Shown here piece after piece: positions 55,300 to 63,999 of a DNA stretch of 64,000 nt. Below the pieces are notes generated by a model. The model saw only the letters and a list, made by a program, of their open reading frames with translations. It was not told the origin of the DNA and searched no databases. Position 1 is the stretch's first letter. Each line of letters starts with the position of its first letter. This DNA comes from Magnetospirillum fulvum. Its GTDB lineage: Bacteria > Pseudomonadota > Alphaproteobacteria > Rhodospirillales > Magnetospirillaceae. The translations under genes and the position numbers were made by a program. The DNA is taken from positions 243,557 through 307,556 of the forward strand of contig NZ_FNWO01000001.1 in assembly GCF_900108475.1 (NCBI RefSeq), read 5' to 3'.

Positions 55300-56534
55300 C
55301 GGCCCAGGCCCAAGCCCGCCTGATCTGGCTGGCCGGGGGCCTGGCCTGCCGCGACATGTGGCGAGACGTCCGCATGACGCTTTGCCTGCTGGTGGGGGTC
55401 GCAGCGGTGGTCGCGCCGTTGCTGGTTCTGTTCGGTCTGCGCTATGGCGTCGTGGAGGGCCTGCGCGACGAATTGCGGCGCAACCCATCCAGTCTGGAAT
55501 TGCGCCCCCTGACCCAGGGGCGCTTCGACGAAGCCTTTTTCACTTCGCTGCGAGAACAGCCCGGCATCGCCTATCTGGAACCAACCCCCCGCTATCTGGC
55601 GACCATCCTGTCGCTGACCAGCGACCGGCAGCCAGCCGGAACCGAACCCGTTCAAGTGGATATGCTGCCCAGCCGGGCAGGAGATCCTTTGTTGTCGGGA
55701 CTGGCTACTGGTGCCCCACCGCGCGATGGGATCATCTTGTCAAAGCCAGCAGCCGAACGCCTGCACGTGGGGGCTGGCGATCTGGTTCAGGCCCGCATCG
55801 CCCGCATCTACGCTGAACAGCGTCAGGAGGTTAACCTCCCCTTGCGCGTTCTTGCCGTGCTTCCGCTGGACCGCATCCGGCGGGAAGCTGCTTTGATGGC
55901 CCCGGAATTCGTTGTCGCCAGCGAAAACTATCTGGAAGGGCGCAACAGCAGTCTTTTCACCAACGCGGGCGAAGCCTTTGCGGAACCGCGCCGTTTCTTT
56001 GCCAGCTTCCGGCTTTATGCCGCCGATATCGACGCGGTGGAACCGCTGCGTGCCTGGCTGGTGGGCCAGGGCTTGCAGGTGGACACTGCTGCTGGCGAAA
56101 TCCGAATGGTGCAGCGCTTAGACCGGGCTTTGCAGATGCTGTTTACAGTGGTGGCCGGTCTGGGTGGATTTGGAGCGGCCTTGGGCCTAGCCGTCAGCCT
56201 GTGGGGCAACGTAGAGCGCAAACGCCATGAATTGGGCGTGATGCGTCTGATCGGATTTCCCTCTGCTGCCATGGCTGCCTTTCCTCTGGTTCAGGCTGTG
56301 CTGATCACTCTGGGCGGCCTCGCCCTTTCGGTGGGCGTGGCCCTGGCGGCTGGGGGAATGGTGGAGAGGATTTTGTCCGGCACCCTCGCCGAGGGATGGG
56401 TCGCCTATCGCCTGCCGCTGGATGCCGTTCTCGTGACAGCGTCCATGGCCGTTCTGGCGGCGTTAGCTTCGGCTTTCATGGCCGGTCTGGCGGCCACGCG
56501 GCTTGATCCTGCCGAAACCATGAGGACATTGTGA
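55296..56534 (+). CDS. FtsX/LolC/MacB-fold ABC permease of the tubulin-like operon
   Basis: This 412-residue inner-membrane protein has one helix near residues 30-52, a large periplasmic domain (about 55-270), and three C-terminal helices with RKRHELGVMRLIGFPSAAMA, the FtsX-type coupling segment. Such permeases transmit ATP hydrolysis across the membrane (mechanotransmission) rather than carry small substrates. It pairs with the ATPase at 54577. Overlapping start and stop codons bracket it. Confidence 0.88.
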   Translation: MTAQAQARLIWLAGGLACRDMWRDVRMTLCLLVGVAAVVAPLLVLFGLRYGVVEGLRDELRRNPSSLELRPLTQGRFDEAFFTSLREQPGIAYLEPTPRYLATILSLTSDRQPAGTEPVQVDMLPSRAGDPLLSGLATGAPPRDGIILSKPAAERLHVGAGDLVQARIARIYAEQRQEVNLPLRVLAVLPLDRIRREAALMAPEFVVASENYLEGRNSSLFTNAGEAFAEPRRFFASFRLYAADIDAVEPLRAWLVGQGLQVDTAAGEIRMVQRLDRALQMLFTVVAGLGGFGAALGLAVSLWGNVERKRHELGVMRLIGFPSAAMAAFPLVQAVLITLGGLALSVGVALAAGGMVERILSGTLAEGWVAYRLPLDAVLVTASMAVLAALASAFMAGLAATRLDPAETMRTL

Positions 56535-58435
56535 GACGCTCCCCGCCGCTGACCGCCCCCTTCATTGCAGCGCTTTTGACGTCGCTGGTCAGCCTAGCGA
56601 TCGCTGGCTCGGCCCAGGCGGCGGATTCATGGTGCCGGACCGACGACCCCGGTACCACCGAACAGATCCGTCAAGAGCGCAAGATCAGCAACGACAAGGT
56701 CGGCGAGATCGCCTGCCCTGCGCGGCTCAGTCCCGATAAATTTCCCGATGAACTGTGGCTTCCCCTGCCCTGCGGTCATTTCCTGGGGCTGCGTCGGGTT
56801 GAAATTCCGCTCCAGACGGTCCTGGATCAGAAAGAGATTTATCTCGGCGACGGCAGTGACGGCACGGCAGGTGCCGAGACCGAAGCGGACCAGACCCGGC
56901 ACAAGGTGCAGTCCGGCGCTTGGCGGACAACCATTTCCGCGCCCTTAGCCCGACCAAAAGCCCAGAATGTGCGGTTCTTTTACATCGGCAAGTACGAAGT
57001 ATCCGAAATTCAGTTCGAAATATTCCAACGGGGCCTGATGGAACCCGGTGCCGCTTCCGCACCCGGTGCCTGCGCCCCCATCGACGAGATGGCGGCCAAG
57101 GTGCCGGGCACCCGAGCCATGCCGACTACCCGCCTGAGCTGGATTCAGGCGCAGAGGTTCACCGACGCGCTGACACGCTATCTGATCAGTTTGGACCAGG
57201 CCAGGATCGAGAAGCAGTCGGCGCCCCAGGCCCTGCCCTGGGTGGAGGCCACGCCAACCTATCTTCGTCTGCCGACCGAAGTGGAATGGGAATTCGCCGC
57301 CCGTGGCGGTGAGGCCTCGCCTGCCACCCAGTTGCAGCGGCTCCATTCCATTCGCGACAAGGACGGAAAAACCGTTTTGCCGCCCTTGGAAGAAATCGCC
57401 TCGATCACCACCCCCCAGATGCGCACGCCACCGGGATACGAAGTCCATCCCATGGGACGCAAAAAGCCCAACCTGCTGGGCTTGTTCGACATGCTGGGGA
57501 ACGTCGATGAAATGACGATGGACCTGTTCCACCCGATCCACCCCACCGGCACCCTGGCGGCCTTGAGCGGCGGGGTGGTGCTGCGGGGGGGCAATGCCAC
57601 CGACCCACCAGACAGCATCGGGGTGGGGATGCGCCGGGAAAAGGCCCTTTACAACCGCAGCGGTGCCGCCCTGGGCAGCGCCACCGGCTTTCGTCCCGTC
57701 CTGGCCGGACCGTTTTTCGTCAACAAAACCAATACCCGCTTCGAAGAACTGGTGGGCAATCCCGAAGTCGATAAATTGCTCGTCGATGCCTATAAGCGCC
57801 AGATCGTTCCGGCTGGCACCGGTTCGGCCGAACGGCAGGCCGTGCTCGACCAGTTGAGCAAACTGAAGCAGGACAACAGTCGGCAGGCGGTGACCACGGC
57901 CGAAATGTCAAAGCGACTGGACGGGTTGCAGGGCGAGTTGGAACGGGCGAACGCCGCCGTTAATGAACGCGATCGCCGCAACCGGCAGCAATTGATTGAG
58001 AACCAAGTCAGCTTGGCCGTGGGCTACAACGCCCTGTACCGCCGCATCAGCGTGGCGCCCAGCCTGTTCGAGCTTATCGAATTCCGGGCCAGAGCCGCCA
58101 ACGACGAGGGCAAAAGCCTCCAGGCGGCCACCAAGGAGATCGAATCCGGCAAACAATCCCTGGAACGCTTGAAGGGCACCAAGGCGGAAATGTTCCCCCG
58201 CTATGTGGATGGGATCGCGGCGATAACTCGGGATGGGAAAAAGGCGGTGGAGGAGGCGCTCTCGGCCGTGCAAGAGGCACAAAAATCCCGCAATGACCGA
58301 GACTATAGGCGAGCCTTAAAAGTTGTCACAAAGCACATTATTGAATACCTTGAGATGCAGCAATCGATCGATCCAAAACGACAACAGGAATGGGCGCGGG
58401 ATCTGGAAGATCAATTCATTAAAGTAAGCGAATAG
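56531..58435 (+). CDS. Secreted FGE-fold/coiled-coil protein of the tubulin-like operon
   Basis: This 634-residue protein has a signal peptide (ending near GSAQAADS), an FGE/SUMF1-fold domain at about residues 60-400 (YLRLPTEVEWEFAARGG, GLFDMLGNVDEMTMDLF, GGVVLRGGNATD), and a C-terminal coiled coil at about 435-634. No Cys pair occupies the FGE active-site position, so a binding role is likelier than catalysis. GTG at 56531 overlaps the permease stop. It would act in the periplasm alongside the vWA protein. Confidence 0.82.
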   Translation: MRRSPPLTAPFIAALLTSLVSLAIAGSAQAADSWCRTDDPGTTEQIRQERKISNDKVGEIACPARLSPDKFPDELWLPLPCGHFLGLRRVEIPLQTVLDQKEIYLGDGSDGTAGAETEADQTRHKVQSGAWRTTISAPLARPKAQNVRFFYIGKYEVSEIQFEIFQRGLMEPGAASAPGACAPIDEMAAKVPGTRAMPTTRLSWIQAQRFTDALTRYLISLDQARIEKQSAPQALPWVEATPTYLRLPTEVEWEFAARGGEASPATQLQRLHSIRDKDGKTVLPPLEEIASITTPQMRTPPGYEVHPMGRKKPNLLGLFDMLGNVDEMTMDLFHPIHPTGTLAALSGGVVLRGGNATDPPDSIGVGMRREKALYNRSGAALGSATGFRPVLAGPFFVNKTNTRFEELVGNPEVDKLLVDAYKRQIVPAGTGSAERQAVLDQLSKLKQDNSRQAVTTAEMSKRLDGLQGELERANAAVNERDRRNRQQLIENQVSLAVGYNALYRRISVAPSLFELIEFRARAANDEGKSLQAATKEIESGKQSLERLKGTKAEMFPRYVDGIAAITRDGKKAVEEALSAVQEAQKSRNDRDYRRALKVVTKHIIEYLEMQQSIDPKRQQEWARDLEDQFIKVSE

Positions 58436-58453
58436 AATATCGAGGGGGTGGGG

Positions 58454-59503
58454 ATGAGAGAATACAAGCAGAACCAAGCTATCCTTCCGGCTCGCCCGGT
58501 TCCGACGGGCTTCGCTCTGGGCTTGGCAGGATTGATGATGCTAAATGGCTGCGTCACCGCCAACAACCAGACCAGTATGGTCGGCGGTCAACCGGTGGTG
58601 GTCCAGGGCGATTTGTGCAGCATTCACCGGCAGCCCATTGCCGACATCCAGCGCTCCACCTTCAACGAGGGCGACGTGGCCACCACCGCCTTGGTCGGCA
58701 TTGGGGTGGGGGTTCTGACCGGGGTGTTGTCGGGCAATAGTACTGCTGGCATCGCCGCCGGAGTGGGCGGAGCGCTCGCCACCGCCCTGGTCAGTTATTT
58801 GGATAACAAACGCCAAGCCAGCAAGGACCAAGCCTCTCTGCTCGCTGCCATTGATGGCGATGCCGTCCGCGATGGCGCTGGCGTGGACAAAGTCGCGGCG
58901 GCCGTATCAAGCTTACGCAATTGCAGATTGCAGCAATTTCAGCAGCTGGGTGACGATCTGAAAGCTGGCAAGATCACCAAAGAGCAGGCCCGGTCACAGT
59001 TCCAGACCCTGACCGAATACCGCAAGCGTGACGATCTGATCGTCAACGAAGTGTTGGGATCGGCGGAAAAGCGCGCCTCGCTTTACACCCAGGCCCGCAT
59101 GAAGACCATGAACACCGACAATCCCGACTTGGCTTTGGGCATCGTCGAGACGCCAGCCGCCGCCCCCGCCGTAATCGTACAAGCAACCAAATCCTCCACC
59201 CCCTTGCGGAATGCGGCCTCTTCGTCGGCACCGACCATCGGCCAGCTTCCGGCCGGATCGAAGGTCGAACTGCAAGGCGAGAATGCAGGCGGCTGGACGC
59301 AAGTGCGGGCCAACGGTCAGGCTGGCTATATCCGCTCGTCGGCCCTGACGGAATCCGTCAAGAAGGTTGCGCCTCCTCCCGTCAAGAAGCCCCCCGAAGT
59401 GGCTAAATTCGCCAGCTCCGTCAAGACCATAAAGAAACAAAACGAAAGCTCGAGTCAGGATTTGGCATCGATGGAAGAAAGCGTCCGTACACTTCTTGAC
59501 TAA
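58454..59503 (+). CDS. Glycine-zipper/SH3 lipoprotein of the tubulin-like operon
   Basis: This 349-residue protein has a lipobox (LAGLMMLNGC, Cys about residue 32). A glycine-zipper membrane segment follows (VGIGVGVLTGVLSG and AGIAAGVGGALATALVSYL, about residues 75-112), then a helical middle and an SH3b domain (PLRNAASSSAPTIGQLPAGS, GGWTQVRANGQAGYIRSSAL). SH3b domains often bind peptidoglycan. ATG at 58454 has a G-rich ribosome site; the in-frame GTG at 58448 is less likely. It starts 18 bases after the FGE-fold gene. Confidence 0.75.
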   Translation: MREYKQNQAILPARPVPTGFALGLAGLMMLNGCVTANNQTSMVGGQPVVVQGDLCSIHRQPIADIQRSTFNEGDVATTALVGIGVGVLTGVLSGNSTAGIAAGVGGALATALVSYLDNKRQASKDQASLLAAIDGDAVRDGAGVDKVAAAVSSLRNCRLQQFQQLGDDLKAGKITKEQARSQFQTLTEYRKRDDLIVNEVLGSAEKRASLYTQARMKTMNTDNPDLALGIVETPAAAPAVIVQATKSSTPLRNAASSSAPTIGQLPAGSKVELQGENAGGWTQVRANGQAGYIRSSALTESVKKVAPPPVKKPPEVAKFASSVKTIKKQNESSSQDLASMEESVRTLLD

Positions 59504-59530
59504 CACTGCGATCGGAAAGGCTGTCGCTCC

Positions 59531-59839
59531 ATGAGAACACTGGCATCAATCGGCCTTGCCGTCGTCGGAACTGTAATGTTTTTTTACTCTATGTCTGGAT
59601 TTTACAGCTATCTATTCACGGAGCGTATCAGCACGTTGATGGTGGTCGGATCGGGTTCGTTGGGCGGAAACAGCGAGGTTCTGCACCACTCGTCCCAGTC
59701 AGGGCCTGGGCTTCTCCTCCCATCGGTATTTCTGGTGGGAGCGTTTGCCTGTTGGGCAGGATCCTGGCTGATCACCGTTACCGCGCCACGGCGGCGCGCG
59801 CCACGGCCTTTGCACATGCGCCGCCGCCCTATGCGTTAA
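59531..59839 (+). CDS. Small two-helix membrane protein of the tubulin-like operon
   Basis: This 102-residue protein has hydrophobic segments at about residues 7-28 and 62-82 and a very basic, Arg-rich tail (RRRAPRPLHMRRRPMR) likely in the cytosol. I do not recognise a family. It sits 27 bases after the lipoprotein gene and 25 before the next, so it belongs to the operon. Confidence 0.6.
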   Translation: MRTLASIGLAVVGTVMFFYSMSGFYSYLFTERISTLMVVGSGSLGGNSEVLHHSSQSGPGLLLPSVFLVGAFACWAGSWLITVTAPRRRAPRPLHMRRRPMR

Positions 59840-59864
59840 ACCCTGGAGCATGCAGGAGGAGAAA

Positions 59865-60905
59865 ATGAAATTCACTCCGCATCGGCGCGAGCGGCAAAGG
59901 TCGGCCCTGCTGGCAGGCGCCGGATTGATGATCACCACTCTGACGCTGGCCGGGTGTCAAGGAACTATCATTGCCCGTCAGGACAAGGATGACCGCTGCG
60001 TCGCCTTCCGTTCGGCCCTGGGCCATATCACCGATTATGACACCACGGATTCCGTGGGGCGGGCAACCGGGACGTTGGTCGCCTCGCCTCTGCTTCTCTT
60101 GAGCAGCGCTCTTTCGGGACAGAGCCCCGAAAAGGTGATGGAAGAGATCGATAGAAGACGCATCGAAAGCGGCCAGGAAGATAGGCACTATCAAGAGTCT
60201 TTTCTGAACGGAATAGTCCGCAACCATCCTTTCCTGAACGAGGTTCTACGCCCCCGGAACGATACCGAAGTCCGCATCAAGCGTTCCGGCAAAACCCTGC
60301 GCGAAGGTGATGGATACCTGATCGTCTACAAACTGAGGATGTGCCGGGAAGCCCAGTTGAAAGAGGTCGCCATCGACTACCAGGCCAAGCGCATCGACCG
60401 CGACGCGGCCCAACAGAAATGGACGGCGATCCTGGCCCGTAAGAAGGATGATCTGGATTTGGCGGAAAGCCTTGGCCAGAAAATTTACGGAAGCAACCAA
60501 ACGACCGCAGACATCCCCGAACCCTGGGATCCCACCCAGGAGGCAGCCCTGGCCATGCGCGAGGCCCAGTTGAAAGCCGCGCAGCAGCGTGACCAGGAGG
60601 CTCTGCGGCATCGCTACCTGGAAAAACAGAAGGAACTGGAACATCGGGCCATGGCCGAGGCCCAACGTCGCGAACGCCAGAAGAAATTGGAAGCCGAACG
60701 TGCCACCGCCCTCGCTCAGCAGGCGGAAAAGCAGGCTGTCGAAGCCAAAGCCTTGTCGGAAAACCGCGCGTCTGCCGCAAAAACTGTGGAGTTAAGGTCG
60801 GCCATTGTTCAACAGAAGGTCGAGCTAAACAAGGAGACGAAAATGGCCTCCAACCCAGAGGATTTTTCAAAATACCTGTCCGCTCTTCGGACCGATCTGG
60901 ATTAG
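59865..60905 (+). CDS. Coiled-coil lipoprotein of the tubulin-like operon
   Basis: This 346-residue protein has a lipobox (ITTLTLAGC, Cys about residue 31), a middle domain of unknown fold, and a long Ala/Glu/Lys/Gln-rich coiled coil from about residue 230 (AMAEAQRRERQKKLEAERAT). An AGGAGGAG ribosome site supports ATG 59865. It is the last gene of the operon and is convergent with the TetR gene. No enzyme motif is seen; a structural envelope role is likely. Confidence 0.72.
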   Translation: MKFTPHRRERQRSALLAGAGLMITTLTLAGCQGTIIARQDKDDRCVAFRSALGHITDYDTTDSVGRATGTLVASPLLLLSSALSGQSPEKVMEEIDRRRIESGQEDRHYQESFLNGIVRNHPFLNEVLRPRNDTEVRIKRSGKTLREGDGYLIVYKLRMCREAQLKEVAIDYQAKRIDRDAAQQKWTAILARKKDDLDLAESLGQKIYGSNQTTADIPEPWDPTQEAALAMREAQLKAAQQRDQEALRHRYLEKQKELEHRAMAEAQRRERQKKLEAERATALAQQAEKQAVEAKALSENRASAAKTVELRSAIVQQKVELNKETKMASNPEDFSKYLSALRTDLD

Positions 60906-60964
60906 GCCAGCAGGCAGATTTCACCGACCCGAGCGGCACGAAACCCTCTCGGACAACAAATGCG

Positions 60965-61624
60965 TTATGCCGTCGAGACGCCGGAGAGAAAGAGCCGCCA
61001 GGCATTCTCGAAAAAAGTCTCGCGGTCCTTTTCCGCGCGGAAACCGTCGAGGCCGAGCATCGCCTGATCGATCGCCCAGCCGGTGATCAGACCCATGATC
61101 GCCCGCTCGGTATTCTCGACATCGCAATCGGGCCGAATCTGGCGGTTCTGACGGGCGGTTTCGAGCAGACGGCGGATGCTGGCGACATAAGGCTCGGTCG
61201 CCTTACGCTGGATGCGCTCGACCAGATCGGGGAAACGGCGCGCCTCGGCGGTCAGCAGGCGGTAGACCGCGACGGATTCCGGCAACAGAACGAACGTCAG
61301 CAAGGTGCGACAACTTTCCTTCAGCGCCGCCAGCGGGTTGGACAGGTCTTTTTCGAACCGGGTCGCCGCCTCGACCAGAGGATGGCACAGGTTGGTCACC
61401 ACCGCTTCGAACAGCTTTTCCTTGGTGGTGTGGCGGCGGTAGATGCTGTTTTTGCCGGTCCCGGCCTGCTCGGCAATGTGCTCGACCGAGGTCGCGGCGT
61501 AGCCATGCTCGATGAAAAGCCGGGTCGCGGTCGCCAGGATATGGCGGTCGAGCGCCTCCGACCCTTCGGCACACGGCCGTCCCTGCCGCCCGGAGCGATA
61601 TGGCACCGACTGCATCCCGTTCAT
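60965..61624 (-). CDS. TetR/AcrR-family transcriptional regulator
   Basis: This 219-residue regulator has the N-terminal helix-turn-helix (ILATATRLFIEHGYAATSVEHIAEQAGTGKNSIYRRH) and an all-helical ligand domain. It is divergent from squalene-hopene cyclase with a candidate operator in the 106-base gap, suggesting it represses shc, itself or both. AGAGGGA precedes the ATG at 61624; an in-frame ATG further up lies inside the probable operator-side leader and is less likely. Confidence 0.9.
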   Translation of the reverse strand: MNGMQSVPYRSGRQGRPCAEGSEALDRHILATATRLFIEHGYAATSVEHIAEQAGTGKNSIYRRHTTKEKLFEAVVTNLCHPLVEAATRFEKDLSNPLAALKESCRTLLTFVLLPESVAVYRLLTAEARRFPDLVERIQRKATEPYVASIRRLLETARQNRQIRPDCDVENTERAIMGLITGWAIDQAMLGLDGFRAEKDRETFFENAWRLFLSGVSTA

Positions 61625-61647
61625 GGTCCCTCTGTTGCAAAAGTCTC

Positions 61648-61702
61648 TTGACATTCAAGACGTGAAAAACATATGGAACGGAACCGTACCGTTACGTTTC
61701 GG
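61648..61702 (+). promoter_or_regulatory. shc promoter with an overlapping dyad (TetR operator candidate)
   Basis: A perfect -35 hexamer TTGACA (61648-61653) is followed after 18 bases by TATGGA (61672-61677). Immediately downstream lies the imperfect inverted repeat CGGAACCGTA (61679-61688) and TACGTTTCGG (61693-61702), with 8 of 10 positions matching. The spacing, between a TetR gene and its divergent neighbour, is typical of a TetR-family operator. Confidence 0.55.
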
Positions 61703-61730
61703 TTTTTTCCAGAGCTTTTTTTGGTGAAGC

Positions 61731-63899
61731 ATGACCAATCAGCGCACTCGGCTCAAAGTCGCCTCCGAGCGGGCAGACGAAATTGACACAGATGGGGACC
61801 GCACCGCGACTCTCCCGGTAAGTCCGGTAGTAAATTCGGGCAAAAACAGTGCGCCGATTGGACTGGCCGCCAACACGGATTCGTCTCTAACCGTCAAGAT
61901 CAAGGCGGCAATCAACGCTGCCGGGGACTGGCTGCTGGATCGTCAGAACGAGGACGGACATTGGGTCGGCCCGTTGCAGTCGAACGCCTGCATGGAAGCG
62001 CAATGGTGTCTGGCGCTGTGGTTCCTGGGCCTCGAAAACCATCCGCTGCGGCCCCGGCTGGGGCAATCGCTGCTGGAGACCCAGCGCGAAGACGGCTCAT
62101 GGGAAGTCTATTACGCCGCTTCGGCCGGTGACATCAACACCACGGTCGAAGCCTATGCCGCGCTGCGTTCGCTGGGCTTTCCCGAGTCCGATCCCCGCCT
62201 GACCAAGGCGCGCGAGTGGATTTTGTCGAAGGGCGGCCTGGGCAAGGTCCGGGTGTTCACCCGTTATTGGCTGGCATTGATCGGTGAATGGCCGTGGGAG
62301 CAAACCCCCAACCTGCCGCCCGAAGTGATCTGGCTGCCCGACTGGGCGCCGTTCTCGATCTACAATTTCTCGCAATGGGCGCGGGCGACGATGATGCCGC
62401 TGGCGGTGCTGTCGGCGCGGCGGCCCAGCCGTCCGCTACCTCCCGGCAACCGGCTCGACGCGCTGTTCCCCGAGGGGCGCGAGCATTTCGATTACAGCCT
62501 GCCGGTGCGCGACGGTGCCGGATGGGGCGACCGCTTCTTCCGCGCCGCCGACAAAGCGCTGCACCGGCTTCAGGACATGGGGGCTCAGTACGGCCGCTTT
62601 GCGCCGTGGCGTGATGCGGCGGTACGCCACACCCTGGAATGGATTCTGCGTCACCAGGATGCCGACGGCGGTTGGGGCGGGATTCAGCCGCCGTGGGTCT
62701 ATGGCCTGATGGCGCTGCATGTTGAAGGATACGCGCTCGACCATCCGGTGATGGCCAAGGGGCTGGAGGCGCTCGACCATCCCGGCTGGCGGGTCGATAA
62801 AGGCGAGGCGAGCTGGATTCAGGCCAGCAACAGCCCGGTATGGGACACCATGCTGACCCTGATCGCCTTCGACGATACCGGCCTCGCCGAGGCTCATCCC
62901 GAGGCGACCGCCAAGGCGGTGCAATGGCTGCTCGACCATCAGATTCGCCGCCCCGGCGACTGGTCGCGCAAGCTGCCGGGCGTCAAGCCGGGCGGGTGGG
63001 CGTTCGAATACGCCAACTCCCAATATCCCGATATCGACGACACCGCCGAGGCGTTGATCGCCCTGGCGCCGTTCCGCCACGATCCGGTCTGGCAGACGCG
63101 CGGCATCGAAGAGGCGATCACGCTCGGCGTCGATTGGCTGATCGGGATGCAGAGCGCCAGCGGCGGCTGGGGTGCGTTCGACAAGGACAACAACAAGCAG
63201 CTTCTGACCAAGATTCCGTTCTGCGATTTCGGCGAGGCGCTTGACCCGCCGTCGGTCGATGTCACCGCCCATATCGTCGAGGCGCTGGCCCGGCTCGGCC
63301 TCTCGGCGGAGCATCCGGCACTGGCCCGCGCCCTCGCCTTCATCCGCGCCGAGCAGGAAGCGGACGGGCCGTGGTTCGGTCGCTGGGGCGTCAATTACAT
63401 CTATGGCACCTGCGCGGTGCTGCCCGCCCTGGCCACGATCGGCGAGGATATGAACCAGCCTTACGTCGGTCGCGCCTGCGATTGGCTGGTGTCGCGCCAG
63501 CAGGACAATGGCGGCTGGGGCGAAAGCTGCGCGTCCTACATGGACCCGGCCCAGGCCGGGTACGGCCCAGTCACCGCGTCGCAGACCGCCTGGGCGTTGA
63601 TGGCGCTGCTGGCGGTCAACCGGCCCGAGGACCGCGCCGCGATCGAACGCGGCTGCCGCTATCTGGTCGAGCACCAGGAAAACGGCTGTTGGGAAGAACC
63701 CCACTACACCGCGACCGGCTTCCCCGGTTACGGCGTCGGCCAGTCGATCAAGCTGACCGACCCGGAAATCGCGCGGCGGCTGATGCAGGGCAGCGAATTG
63801 TCCCGCGCCTTCATGTTGCGCTACGACCTGTATCGCCACTATTTCCCGATGATGGCCCTGGGCCGGGCCGTCCGCTCCGGACGGGTGTCGGGAGCGTAA
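61731..63899 (+). CDS. shc: Squalene-hopene cyclase
   Basis: This 722-residue membrane-associated cyclase turns squalene into hopene/hopanol, the core of hopanoids. The catalytic acid motif D-I-D-D is in YPDIDDTAEALIAL, and multiple QW repeats such as GGWGAF and QDNGGWGES are present. Length fits the family with an N-terminal extension of about 60 residues. It is read away from the TetR gene and probably begins a hopanoid gene group beyond the window. Confidence 0.96.
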   Translation: MTNQRTRLKVASERADEIDTDGDRTATLPVSPVVNSGKNSAPIGLAANTDSSLTVKIKAAINAAGDWLLDRQNEDGHWVGPLQSNACMEAQWCLALWFLGLENHPLRPRLGQSLLETQREDGSWEVYYAASAGDINTTVEAYAALRSLGFPESDPRLTKAREWILSKGGLGKVRVFTRYWLALIGEWPWEQTPNLPPEVIWLPDWAPFSIYNFSQWARATMMPLAVLSARRPSRPLPPGNRLDALFPEGREHFDYSLPVRDGAGWGDRFFRAADKALHRLQDMGAQYGRFAPWRDAAVRHTLEWILRHQDADGGWGGIQPPWVYGLMALHVEGYALDHPVMAKGLEALDHPGWRVDKGEASWIQASNSPVWDTMLTLIAFDDTGLAEAHPEATAKAVQWLLDHQIRRPGDWSRKLPGVKPGGWAFEYANSQYPDIDDTAEALIALAPFRHDPVWQTRGIEEAITLGVDWLIGMQSASGGWGAFDKDNNKQLLTKIPFCDFGEALDPPSVDVTAHIVEALARLGLSAEHPALARALAFIRAEQEADGPWFGRWGVNYIYGTCAVLPALATIGEDMNQPYVGRACDWLVSRQQDNGGWGESCASYMDPAQAGYGPVTASQTAWALMALLAVNRPEDRAAIERGCRYLVEHQENGCWEEPHYTATGFPGYGVGQSIKLTDPEIARRLMQGSELSRAFMLRYDLYRHYFPMMALGRAVRSGRVSGA

Positions 63900-63964
63900 G
63901 GAGTCGGTCGTGAAAAAGTCCTTCGGCCTTTGGCCTCAGTGTACTTTTCCCCGGTTCAAAAAGA

Positions 63965-63999
63965 ATCCCCGTGCTCAATCAAGCTTTCCGCGCGGGGAT
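63965..63999. terminator. Hairpin at the window end
   Basis: Arms ATCCCCGTGC (63965-63974) and GCGCGGGGAT (63990-63999) pair over ten positions with one G-T wobble around a 15-base loop. The sequence is cut by the window edge, so a following T-run cannot be checked. It lies about 65 bases after shc. Confidence 0.35.

Noticed and set aside
48939..60905. Interpretation as an anti-phage defence system
   Set aside because: No nuclease, toxin, NTP-sensor or other recognised effector domain is present; the domains point to an envelope or cytoskeletal role instead.
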